A stretch of DNA of 20,023 bases. It comes from DATCKG01 sp036562385. Lineage in GTDB: Bacteria > Bacillota > Sulfobacillia > Symbiobacteriales > Symbiobacteriaceae. Shown piece after piece: positions 7,094 through 13,358 of this stretch; positions within the stretch are counted from its first letter, which is position 1, and each line of letters opens with the position of its first letter. The stretch covers positions 1 through 20,023 of the forward strand of contig DATCKG010000082.1 in the NCBI GenBank assembly GCA_036562385.1, given 5' to 3'. Position numbers and translations under genes: made by a program. The notes under the pieces were generated by a model. That model did no database searches and had not been told where the DNA came from. It saw only the letters and a program-made list of their open reading frames with translations.

Positions 7094-8469
7094 CCGATCA
7101 TCACCCTGTCCTCGGGATAATGGAGAGGAGACCGCGCCGACTTGCGCTGAGCCAGGGCTGTGGCCATGGTAAGGGGCCCGACCCGGCCGATGAACATCAT
7201 CACGATGATCAGCACCCGCCCGATGGGGGAAAGCCGCGGCGTCAGCCCGGTGGACAGCCCCACGTTGCCCACGGCCGAAATCACTTCAAACAGAATCTGG
7301 ATAAATGTGACAGGATGAGCCGGGTCCCGCATGGAGGGCCCCTCGGTCACCAGGAGGATCCCCGTCCCGGTGATCACCAGGGCCAGTACGATGACCGTGA
7401 TGGTCAGCGCCTTGTCCACCAGATCCCTGGGCAGCTGGCGGTCCATCACCTGAATCTCTTCCATGCCGCGGGCCGTCTTCCGGACCACCAGCCCCAGCAT
7501 CGCAAAGGTGGTGGTCTTTATGCCGCCGCCGGTGCCTCCCGGAGAGGCCCCGACGAACATGATGATCATGGTCACCAGCAGCGAGGCGTCCAGCATCATT
7601 CCCGTCGGCACCGACTCAAAGCCACCGCTGCGGGGCGTGACCGCCGCAAACCATGCGTTGACGATCTTGTGATACCAGGGCAGATTTCCGAAGGTATTCG
7701 GATTGCCCCACTCCAGGGCCAGAAGCAGCAGGGTACCTACGCCGATGATCCACAGGGTGACCCGGACCACCAGGCGGGTGTGCAGGGACAGGTTGTCCCT
7801 TCGGTGCCGGTTCCGCCACAGGTCCTCCAGCACCATGTAGCCGATGCCGCCCAGGGTGATCAGCATCCCGATCACAAAAAGGACAAACGGATCCCTGGAA
7901 AAGGAACGGAGCGAGACCGACGTCACGTCGAATCCGGCGTTGTTGTAGGCCGAAATCCCCAGGAACAGCCCCCAGTACCACGCTTTCGCCAGCGGGTACT
8001 CCAGGGCAAAGCGCAGGGCGAGCAGGAGCACGCCCACCGCCTCGATCCCCAGGGTGGTGAGGATGATGTTCCGGGTAAGGCGGACGACGCCGGCGATCGA
8101 AAAGGACCCCAGGGCCTCCTGCATCATGAGGCGTTCCCTGAGGGTGATCCGCTTTCCCATCAGCATGAACATCAGGGCCGACAGCGTCATGATCCCCAAT
8201 CCGCCGGCCTGGATCAGTGCGAGGATGATCAGTTCGCCCGTGGTGCTGAACTGGGACGCCGTGTCCACCACCGCCAGGCCGTTGACGCAGGTCGCGGAGG
8301 TGGCCGTGAACAGCGCGTCCAGATAGGAGATGTGACGGCCAGGCTCCTGACTAAAGGGAGCCCAGAGGAGCAGGGAACCGACGAAACTGAGGCCTGCAAA
8401 CCCCAGCACCAGCACCTGGGCCGGGGTAAAGGAGAGGCGGCGTTTTGGACTCCGCAGCGGCAGATACAT
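7090..8469 (-). CDS. ktrB: KtrB/TrkH-family potassium transporter, membrane subunit
   Basis: Integral membrane ion-conducting subunit of a Ktr-type system (459 residues, close to Bacillus KtrB). The four membrane-pore-membrane repeats are recognisable by their selectivity-filter segments with conserved glycines: TSATCVNGLAVVDT (G64), SAYNNAGFDVTS (G179), TPRSGGFESVP (G283) and SAVGNVGLSTGL (G404). The stretch GASPGGTGGGIKTTTF (307-322) corresponds to the flexible gating loop in the third repeat. The first filter reads CVNGL where TVTGL is more usual, which may affect K+/Na+ preference. Start ATG at 8469 has GGGAGGA 8 bases upstream. The 3' end overlaps the next RCK gene by 4 bp, and another RCK gene lies 20 bp upstream, so one channel gene is bracketed by two gating subunits. 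Confidence 0.95.
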   Translation of the reverse strand: MYLPLRSPKRRLSFTPAQVLVLGFAGLSFVGSLLLWAPFSQEPGRHISYLDALFTATSATCVNGLAVVDTASQFSTTGELIILALIQAGGLGIMTLSALMFMLMGKRITLRERLMMQEALGSFSIAGVVRLTRNIILTTLGIEAVGVLLLALRFALEYPLAKAWYWGLFLGISAYNNAGFDVTSVSLRSFSRDPFVLFVIGMLITLGGIGYMVLEDLWRNRHRRDNLSLHTRLVVRVTLWIIGVGTLLLLALEWGNPNTFGNLPWYHKIVNAWFAAVTPRSGGFESVPTGMMLDASLLVTMIIMFVGASPGGTGGGIKTTTFAMLGLVVRKTARGMEEIQVMDRQLPRDLVDKALTITVIVLALVITGTGILLVTEGPSMRDPAHPVTFIQILFEVISAVGNVGLSTGLTPRLSPIGRVLIIVMMFIGRVGPLTMATALAQRKSARSPLHYPEDRVMIG

Positions 8470-8489
8470 CAGTCAGGTCCTCCCGCCCA

Positions 8490-9140
8490 TCATGTTCCCT
8501 CAAGCTCACTGATGCCGCGAGCGTCACCGATCACCACGATCACATCCCCCTCCAGGATCCGCTCGTCGGCACCCGGGGAGACGATGACCTGCCGTCCGCG
8601 CCGAATGGCGAGCACGTTCAGGCCAAAGCGATGGGTAAGGTTGAGTTCTTTCAGCGTATGGTTCACCAGCGTGGCCGGGGCGGTGAGTTCGGCGAGGCCG
8701 TACTCTTCGGATAGACGGATATAGTCGATGATGCCGCCGGTGGTGATGCTGTAGGCCAGCCGCGCCCCCATGTCCCGGTGGGGATAAATGACCCGGTCCA
8801 CGCCGATCCGCTCCAGCACCCGGCCGTGGGCCTGGTGCTTGGCCGTGGCCAGCAGGATCTTGGCGCCCATGTCCTTGCAGTTCAAGCACGTTATGATGCT
8901 GCTCTCCACGTCGTCGCTGATGGCCACCACCACCACGTCGTAGTCAGAGACCCGCAGGGCTCTGACCGCGGCCGGGTCGGTGGTGTCCGCCCGAATCACC
9001 CGGTGCAGGATTGGCGCCACGTCGTTGACCCGCTCCGGATCCGATTCCACACACTGAACATACTGTCCCATCTCGGTGAGGGCCCGGGCGATGTTAAAAC
9101 CGAAGCGGCCCAGCCCGATCACCAAGAACCGTTTCGACAC
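8490..9140 (-). CDS. KtrA/TrkA-type potassium uptake regulatory subunit (upstream copy)
   Basis: Second RCK-domain gating subunit, 216 residues, first gene of the potassium cluster. The nucleotide loop GLGRFGFNIA (9-18) and the acidic ESDPER (32-37) mark the RCK_N domain; residues from about 140 on (LAELTAPATLVNHTLKELNL) form RCK_C. It is clearly related to the protein at 6431-7093 across its length but substantially diverged, so the two are old paralogues rather than a recent tandem copy. The start is GTG at 9140, preceded by GGGAGGA with 7 bases between. A TATAAT box about 50 bp upstream makes this the probable first gene of the transcript. Confidence 0.93.
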   Translation of the reverse strand: MSKRFLVIGLGRFGFNIARALTEMGQYVQCVESDPERVNDVAPILHRVIRADTTDPAAVRALRVSDYDVVVVAISDDVESSIITCLNCKDMGAKILLATAKHQAHGRVLERIGVDRVIYPHRDMGARLAYSITTGGIIDYIRLSEEYGLAELTAPATLVNHTLKELNLTHRFGLNVLAIRRGRQVIVSPGADERILEGDVIVVIGDARGISELEGT

Positions 9141-9186
9141 GGTGGTTTCCTCCCTGTAGGGACCTGTTGCTCAAAGGACAGGGTTC

Positions 9187-9192
9187 ATTATA
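9187..9192 (-). promoter_or_regulatory. Probable promoter (-10 box) of the potassium-transport cluster
   Basis: A perfect TATAAT on the minus strand stands out in otherwise GC-rich DNA, about 50 bases before the first RCK gene and just beyond the rplT terminator. No good -35 box lies at 16-18 bases (the best is TTCGCT at 18), so the promoter may be weak, activator-dependent or extended -10-like. The predicted 5' untranslated region is only about 40 bases and is too short for a c-di-AMP (ydaO-type) riboswitch. Confidence 0.5.
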
Positions 9193-9212
9193 CCTCAGGT
9201 TTGGAAAGCAAG

Positions 9213-9247
9213 CGAAAGAAAAATCGCCTGCTCCGTCGGGAGCAGGC
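9213..9247 (-). terminator. Intrinsic terminator after rplT
   Basis: On the minus strand a perfect 9-bp stem GCCTGCTCC-CGAC-GGAGCAGGC (9226-9247) is followed by GATTTTTCTTTC. It starts 11 bases after the rplT stop codon and closes the infC-rpmI-rplT operon. Confidence 0.92.
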
Positions 9248-9257
9248 TGTGGGCGAC

Positions 9258-9611
9258 TTAAAGGCTGGCCTTCGCCTTGGCCACCAGTTCCGAGAAGGCG
9301 GCGGCATCGGAGACCGCCATCTCGGCCAGAACCTTCCGGTTCAGCTGAATGCCGGCCTTGTGCAGGCCATTGATGAACTGGCTGTAGGTGAGGCCGTTGA
9401 GGCGGGCCGCCGCATTGATCCGAGCAATCCAGAGACGGCGGAAGTCCCGCTTCTTCTGACGCCGGTCACGCCGGGCGTAGAAGAGCGCCTTCATCACCGT
9501 TTCGTTGGCAGGACGGAACAGACGATGCTTGCCGCCCCAGTAACCCTTGGCAAGCTTCAGGATTTTCTTATGACGTGCGCGGTTCGTCTTACCGGTCTTT
9601 ACACGTGGCAT
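9258..9611 (-). CDS. rplT: 50S ribosomal protein L20
   Basis: L20 binds 23S rRNA early in assembly of the large subunit and represses its own operon through the leader RNA in Firmicutes. The 117-residue sequence is full length (about 119 is usual) and has the family signatures: the basic N-terminus MPRVKTGKTNRARHKKILKL, KGYWGGKHRLFRPANE, and the globular C-terminal half LWIARINAAARLNGLTYSQF. AGGAGGAG precedes the ATG. It is the last gene of the infC-rpmI-rplT operon and is followed by a strong terminator. Confidence 0.98.
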   Translation of the reverse strand: MPRVKTGKTNRARHKKILKLAKGYWGGKHRLFRPANETVMKALFYARRDRRQKKRDFRRLWIARINAAARLNGLTYSQFINGLHKAGIQLNRKVLAEMAVSDAAAFSELVAKAKASL

Positions 9612-9671
9612 GTCGGTCTCCTCCTGAAGAATCCGGAGCCCGGCCCCGGAACGAATTTCAAAACGCGGGTC

Positions 9672-9866
9672 TTAGTGAGGCAGGATCTTCCGGATGGTCT
9701 TCTGGAAGGCCTTGGACAAAACAGTCTCCCGAACAAGCCTCCGAATCCGGCTGCCATTTTTCTTTACGTTCTTGTGATGCTTGTTGGTGGGATAATGCCT
9801 CACAAGACCGCTGCCGGTTACTTTAAAGCGCTTTGCGGCGCCCCTGTGGCTCTTCATTTTGGGCAT
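9672..9866 (-). CDS. rpmI: 50S ribosomal protein L35
   Basis: L35 is a small, very basic large-subunit protein. The 64 residues match the family from end to end: MPKMKSHRGAAKRFKVTGSG at the N-terminus and RETVLSKAFQKTIRKILP near the C-terminus. It lies 21 bp after infC and 60 bp before rplT in the conserved order infC-rpmI-rplT, and AGGGAGGGG lies just upstream of its ATG. Confidence 0.97.
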   Translation of the reverse strand: MPKMKSHRGAAKRFKVTGSGLVRHYPTNKHHKNVKKNGSRIRRLVRETVLSKAFQKTIRKILPH

Positions 9867-9887
9867 GAAAAGGCCCCTCCCTCTTGT

Positions 9888-10439
9888 TTATTGGCTAACC
9901 TTCTGGTTCCCTTTAGAGCCTTCGACAATCGAGGGCTTGGGAGCCAGGATCATTACCATGTTCTTGCCCTCAAGCTTTGGGCTCCGCTCAACGATACATA
10001 GGTCCTTGACACTCTCCAGCAGACGGTCGAGAACAGCCTTACCCAACTCCGCGTGCACGACCTCGCGGCCGCGGAACATGATGGTCGCCTTGATCTTATC
10101 GCCATCCCGGAGGAACTGCTCGGCCTGGCGACGGCGAACATCAAAATCGTGGTCCTCGATGTTGGGACGCATCTTAACCTCTTTGATGGTGACGACCTTC
10201 TGCTTCTTGCGAGCCTCCCGCTCGCGCTTGGACTGCTCGTACTTGTACTTGCCGTAGTCCATGATGCGGCAAACGGGCGGCTTTGCGTTGGGCGCCACCT
10301 CAACCAGGTCCAGACCGCGCTCCTGCGCAATGCGAAGAGCCTCACGGCTGGAGAAAACACCGAGCTGCTCGCCGGTCTCCGAGATGAGTCGAACCTCCCG
10401 GGCCCGGATCATCTCATTTACGCGGAGCTGTTCTTTGAT
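9888..10439 (-). CDS. infC: Translation initiation factor IF-3, with ATC start codon
   Basis: IF-3 binds the 30S subunit, prevents premature joining of 50S and checks start codons. The N-terminal domain (RVNEMIRAREVRLIS, then LDLVEVAPNAKPPVCRIMDY) is followed by a basic linker helix (KYKYEQSKREREARKKQK) and the C-terminal domain (IKEVKMRPNIEDHDFDVR). No ATG, GTG or TTG lies in frame at the expected position. Upstream of IKEQLRVNE the frame runs into the leader. The best start is ATC at 10439, with AGGGGGTG 7 bases before it, giving 183 residues, close to the usual 170-180. Rare ATT/ATC/ATA starts are typical of infC and underlie its autoregulation, since IF-3 discriminates against them. The first in-frame ATG, 11 codons in, would cut into the conserved N-terminus. 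Confidence 0.95.
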   Translation of the reverse strand: MKEQLRVNEMIRAREVRLISETGEQLGVFSSREALRIAQERGLDLVEVAPNAKPPVCRIMDYGKYKYEQSKREREARKKQKVVTIKEVKMRPNIEDHDFDVRRRQAEQFLRDGDKIKATIMFRGREVVHAELGKAVLDRLLESVKDLCIVERSPKLEGKNMVMILAPKPSIVEGSKGNQKVSQ

Positions 10440-10658
10440 ACCCGTACACCCCCTGCATGATTGAAAGACAAGTCCATGAATGATTCGATACAGCAACAAG
10501 CGGGTGGTCGAAACCACCCGCTTCCAGCTGACGAAGTTAGCTTGCCCTGCTTCCGCACAGGGCAATCGCTTCCTCAACCCTCGCTACCGCACTGGCAACC
10601 GGCCGTGCGGTGAGAAGTGGTGGCTTCTACTTGGAGAGTTGGACCTATATATATTGAC
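10440..10658 (-). promoter_or_regulatory. Structured leader of infC-rpmI-rplT, probably the L20-responsive leader
   Basis: About 220 bases separate the transcription start from infC. On the minus strand the leader has GTAGAAGCCACCACTTCTCA near its start, several complementary segments (for example GCCCTGTGCGGAAGCAGGGC and AGCTAAC-TTC-GTCAGCT), and a terminator-like hairpin before infC. This agrees with the Firmicute L20 leader, in which L20 binding promotes premature termination. I recognise it by position and general pattern rather than by a full structural match. Confidence 0.65.
10498..10523 (-). terminator. Attenuator-like hairpin in the infC leader
   Basis: A perfect 11-bp stem AAGCGGGTGGT-TTCG-ACCACCCGCTT with a UUCG tetraloop on the minus strand lies about 60 bases before infC. 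The 3' side reads CTTGTTGCTGT, a poor T-tract, so termination may be partial. Confidence 0.55.
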
Positions 10659-10664
10659 TGGACA

Positions 10665-10693
10665 AAGATAGCACAGGTGACGAGCGCTGTCAA
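10665..10693 (-). promoter_or_regulatory. Promoter of infC-rpmI-rplT
   Basis: On the minus strand a consensus -35 TTGACA (10688-10693) and a -10 TATCTT (10665-10670) are separated by 17 bases. It begins 28 bp after the proC stop codon. The predicted start is near 10658. Confidence 0.85.
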
Positions 10694-10720
10694 GTGCCGT
10701 GCGTACCGGCGCGCGTGGGG

Positions 10721-11557
10721 TCACCACTTTTTGACGGCAAAGGCTGCCCCCAGTTCCCGGGAGCGCTCGGTGGCCGCCTGAACCGCCCGGATCAGCGCCT
10801 CCTCGAACCCGGCCGACCGCAGCACAGCCAGCCCGGCCGCAGTGGTGCCTCCCGGGGATGTAACCTTCTCCCGGAGGACGGCAGGATCCTCCCCCGTCTC
10901 CTCCAACATCCGTGCGGCCCCCTTGAGGGTCTGAATCACCAACGGACGGGCCACCGACGGCGCCAGCCCCACCTCCTGGCCCGCCGCCACCAGGGCTTCT
11001 ACCATGAGATAGACGTACGCGGGCCCGCTGCCCGAGAGGCCGGTCACGGCGTCCATCAGATGTTCGGGCACCTCGACCACGCCGCCCACGGCCCCCAGCA
11101 CTGCCCGGCTCAGTTCCCGGGCCTCTTCACCGGCGCCGGCGCCCAGACAGAAGGCGGTGGCCGATTCCCCCACCTGAGCGGAGGTGTTGGGCATCGCCCG
11201 CACCACCTGCACGCCCTCGTTGACCAGGGAGCGCAGCGTCTCCGTGCTGATCCCGGCCGCCAGCGACAGGAGGATCTGTCCCGGGCGGGTGCCGGGGCCC
11301 ACTTCCTGCAGAAGATCTGCCACGTCCCCGGGCTTGCAGGCCAGCACCAGGATGTCGGCTTCCGCCACCACCGCTCCCCTGTCACAAGTCGTGCGCACCC
11401 CGTAGCGGCTGGCCAGGGATGCGAGGCGCTCCCGGTTTCTCCGGTTGGTCACCAGCAGTTGTGAGGGCTGAACCTGCCCGCCTGCCAACAATCCGTGGAT
11501 CAGGGCTTCTGCGATGGAACCTGCGCCGAGAAAGCCGATCGTCTTTGCCTCCAGCAC
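10721..11557 (-). CDS. proC: Pyrroline-5-carboxylate reductase
   Basis: ProC carries out the last step of proline synthesis, the NAD(P)H-dependent reduction of 1-pyrroline-5-carboxylate. The N-terminal Rossmann domain shows the dinucleotide loop IGFLGAGSIAEAL and later VVRAMPNTSAQVGE. The C-terminal dimerisation domain has VTGLSGSGPAYVYLMVEAL and the signature REKVTSPGGTTAAGLAVL, which forms the active-site region. The frame is open back to 11674, but the start is taken as GTG 11557 because AGGAGGAGG lies 7 bases before it and the protein then begins VLEAKTIGFLGAG, giving 278 residues, normal for the family. It has its own promoter and appears to be transcribed alone. Confidence 0.95.
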   Translation of the reverse strand: MLEAKTIGFLGAGSIAEALIHGLLAGGQVQPSQLLVTNRRNRERLASLASRYGVRTTCDRGAVVAEADILVLACKPGDVADLLQEVGPGTRPGQILLSLAAGISTETLRSLVNEGVQVVRAMPNTSAQVGESATAFCLGAGAGEEARELSRAVLGAVGGVVEVPEHLMDAVTGLSGSGPAYVYLMVEALVAAGQEVGLAPSVARPLVIQTLKGAARMLEETGEDPAVLREKVTSPGGTTAAGLAVLRSAGFEEALIRAVQAATERSRELGAAFAVKKW

Positions 11558-11588
11558 CGCTGTACCTCCTCCTGCTTCGTCCGTCACG

Positions 11589-11608
11589 GGAAAGCGCCCC
11601 CGCTTTCC
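11589..11608 (-). repeat. Small hairpin in the proC leader
   Basis: On the minus strand a perfect 8-bp stem GGAAAGCG-GGGG-CGCTTTCC lies about 30 bases before the proC start. No T-tract follows, so it is not a clear terminator. It may stabilise the mRNA; its role is unknown. Confidence 0.4.
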
Positions 11609-11654
11609 GCTGCCGGAGACGCGAAGGGCGCCGCGGGCAAATGGATTGATGCGA

Positions 11655-11684
11655 ATTGTAGCATCAAAGGCCAAACCGGGTCAA
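11655..11684 (-). promoter_or_regulatory. Promoter of proC
   Basis: On the minus strand TTGACC (11679-11684) and TACAAT (11655-11660) are 18 bases apart, giving a start near 11648 and a leader of about 90 bases. The -35 box begins 5 bases beyond the GH32 stop codon, and I see no terminator between the two genes. Confidence 0.7.
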
Positions 11685-11689
11685 GATGT

Positions 11690-13177
11690 TTATTCCAATT
11701 GCCAGACATCGAGGCGGACCAGTCTGACGCTGCCGCCTTCCGCGAAAAGGTCGACCCCGCGGCCTGCGGGACGGGGATAGATGCGCTGCGTGATGGAAAG
11801 CCGGCCTTCGTTGCCGAAGACCTCCAGCGAGGAACGGTCGAGGAACAGATGCAGGCGTAGCTGCTCCGAGGGTGCCAGCTTCAGGTCCCCGCCGAAGCTG
11901 CCGCCATCCCCGATGCCCGACCGGTCCCGGTTCACTTCCAGGCGCCCGCTGACCGGATCGTACGCCACCACTGTCTCCTGGTGGCGGTCCCTGCAGCAGC
12001 GCACCTTGATGCCGAACCGGCGGGCGGTGCATCCTGCCAGGTCAAAACAGGCGATCAACTCCAGGGTGTCGCCTTCGAAACCTTGCAGATAGTCCTGTCC
12101 GTCCGGGGCAACGGTGACCGATTCCCAACGGCGGTGGTCTCGCCGCAGCTTCGCCAGTTCCGGCACGGGACGGAGGCCAATGGAACCGTCGGGCAGGAGA
12201 TCCATCACGCGGGGGATGCTCATGGCCCCAGCCCAGCCGTGCTGCTGGGTGGGCATGCTGGCTCCCCACTTCTCCATCCAGCCGATCAGGATCCGGCGTC
12301 CCTGGCCGTCCAGCAACGTCTGCGGTGCATAGAAGCTCGGCCCCGCATCCAGGACCTGGGTCCGCTCCGGGATAAACTTTCCGGCTGCGTAGTCGAACCG
12401 GCCCACCAATGCGATGGGCTGGGCGTGCTCCTGCCCCCGGGCGCCCATGGGCGAGACGATCAGGACATGCTTGTCCCCAAGGCGAAAAAGGTCAGGACAC
12501 TCCCACATGTAGCCCTGCGTGCCGTCACTCTCCACTGCCACGCCAACGTAGGTCCAGCGGATCAAGTCGGTGGAGCGGTACAGGGCCAGTTTGCCTCTCC
12601 CCTCTTTCGTCGTCCCCAGCACCATGTACCACGCGTCCCCGTGCTTCCAGACCTTGGGGTCGCGGAAGTGGCCACTCCCTTCCGGAGGCGGTGAGGTGAC
12701 GACGGGGTTGGCCGGATGCTTTTGGAACCGAACGCCGTCCGAACTCACCGCGATGTTCACGGTCTGGACCGGAACCGCTTTGGTGTCGTCGTCCGCGCCG
12801 GTGTAGAAGAGAAAGAGCTTTCCCTCGTGCTCCACCGCGGTACCTGACCAGCAGCCGCCGGCATCGTAAGGCTCGCTTGGGGCAAGCGCCACCGGAAGGT
12901 GTTCCCAGTGGACCAGATCCTTGCTCTTTACGTGGCCCCAGTATTTGGGGCCATTCTTCGGTGCGAAGGGGTAGAGCTGATAGAAAAGGTGATACTCACC
13001 CCGGTAGTAGATCATCCCGTTGGGGTCGTTCATCCAGGAAACCGGGGGTGTGACGTGGTACGCAAGGCGATACGGATCTTGCTGGAACTGGTGCTGCTGC
13101 TCGGCCAGAAACCGACTGGCCTCTGCTACGAGTCGTTCATGATGGTTCACGATGCAAAGCATGCCTCCCCGGTGCAT
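11690..13177 (-). CDS. Glycoside hydrolase family 32 beta-fructosidase (sucrose/sucrose-6-phosphate hydrolase type)
   Basis: GH32 enzymes hydrolyse beta-fructofuranosyl bonds in sucrose, sucrose-6-phosphate or fructans with retention of configuration. All three catalytic motifs are present: WMNDPNG with the nucleophile Asp (residue 51), FRDPKVW with the stabilising Asp (173), and ECPDLF with the acid/base Glu (226). These mark the five-bladed propeller; a beta-sandwich domain follows (about 350-495, with FLDRSSLEVFGNEG). No signal peptide is seen, so the enzyme is probably cytoplasmic, which suits sucrose or sucrose-6-phosphate as substrate. No sugar transporter or regulator adjoins it. The start is uncertain: ATG 13177, ATG 13162 and GTG 13150 are all possible, and the conserved region begins at about residue 35 of the longest form. 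Confidence 0.93.
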   Translation of the reverse strand: MHRGGMLCIVNHHERLVAEASRFLAEQQHQFQQDPYRLAYHVTPPVSWMNDPNGMIYYRGEYHLFYQLYPFAPKNGPKYWGHVKSKDLVHWEHLPVALAPSEPYDAGGCWSGTAVEHEGKLFLFYTGADDDTKAVPVQTVNIAVSSDGVRFQKHPANPVVTSPPPEGSGHFRDPKVWKHGDAWYMVLGTTKEGRGKLALYRSTDLIRWTYVGVAVESDGTQGYMWECPDLFRLGDKHVLIVSPMGARGQEHAQPIALVGRFDYAAGKFIPERTQVLDAGPSFYAPQTLLDGQGRRILIGWMEKWGASMPTQQHGWAGAMSIPRVMDLLPDGSIGLRPVPELAKLRRDHRRWESVTVAPDGQDYLQGFEGDTLELIACFDLAGCTARRFGIKVRCCRDRHQETVVAYDPVSGRLEVNRDRSGIGDGGSFGGDLKLAPSEQLRLHLFLDRSSLEVFGNEGRLSITQRIYPRPAGRGVDLFAEGGSVRLVRLDVWQLE

Positions 13178-13202
13178 CCATAGTACGTTCCTTGTTCGCC
13201 AT
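13137..13202 (-). CDS. Possible 21-codon leader ORF overlapping the GH32 start
   Basis: A short frame MANKERTMDAPGRHALHREPS starts at ATG 13202, with GGAGAG 9 bases upstream, and stops at 13137, inside the first codons of the GH32 gene in a different frame. Its ribosome binding site is at least as good as any for GH32 itself, so translation of GH32 could be coupled to it. It resembles no known family, has no run of regulatory codons, and may be chance. Confidence 0.25.
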   Translation of the reverse strand: MANKERTMDAPGRHALHREPS

Positions 13203-13340
13203 CGTGACCCGCTCTCCTATGGAAAAGCCCCTGAGGTGCGCGGAATCAGGGCCGCAGGATTCCTCGACTCCGCAAGACTCGAGAACCGGGTAGTCGTACG
13301 CAACCGAACCCCACAGTTTAGCCGTCTATCAAATGAACGA
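13203..13340. promoter_or_regulatory. Divergent intergenic region between GH32 and the SLH protein
   Basis: The region must hold promoters for both directions, but I could not pick convincing -35/-10 pairs. It contains two adjoining inverted repeats: GGAATC/GATTCC (13242-13247 and 13258-13263) and CTCGACTC/GACTCGAG (13263-13270 and 13276-13283, 7 of 8 paired). The second also reads as GACTC repeated exactly 10 bp apart. These could be operator sites for a sugar-responsive repressor, but this is speculative. Confidence 0.3.
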
Positions 13341-13358
13341 TAAAGGAGGATTGATCGC

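Noticed and set aside
6811..8724. Plus-strand open frame of 637 codons opposite the potassium transporter genes
   Set aside because: Antisense to ktrB and its RCK partners, which carry intact family motifs; its His/Gln/Asp-rich composition is typical of a shadow.
9141..9186. Possible c-di-AMP or other riboswitch before the potassium cluster
   Set aside because: The predicted leader is only about 40 bases and has no conserved riboswitch elements.
10440..10577. N-terminal extension of IF-3 back to ATG 10577
   Set aside because: It runs through the attenuator hairpin of the leader and has no similarity to the IF-3 family.
11558..11674. N-terminal extension of ProC by 39 residues
   Set aside because: It would start before the best ribosome binding site and add residues absent from the family; the region is the proC leader.
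13263..13283. Possible CRISPR, insertion sequence or attachment site near the strand switch
   Set aside because: There are no spaced long repeats, transposase fragments, tRNA genes or target-site duplications; only short inverted repeats are seen.
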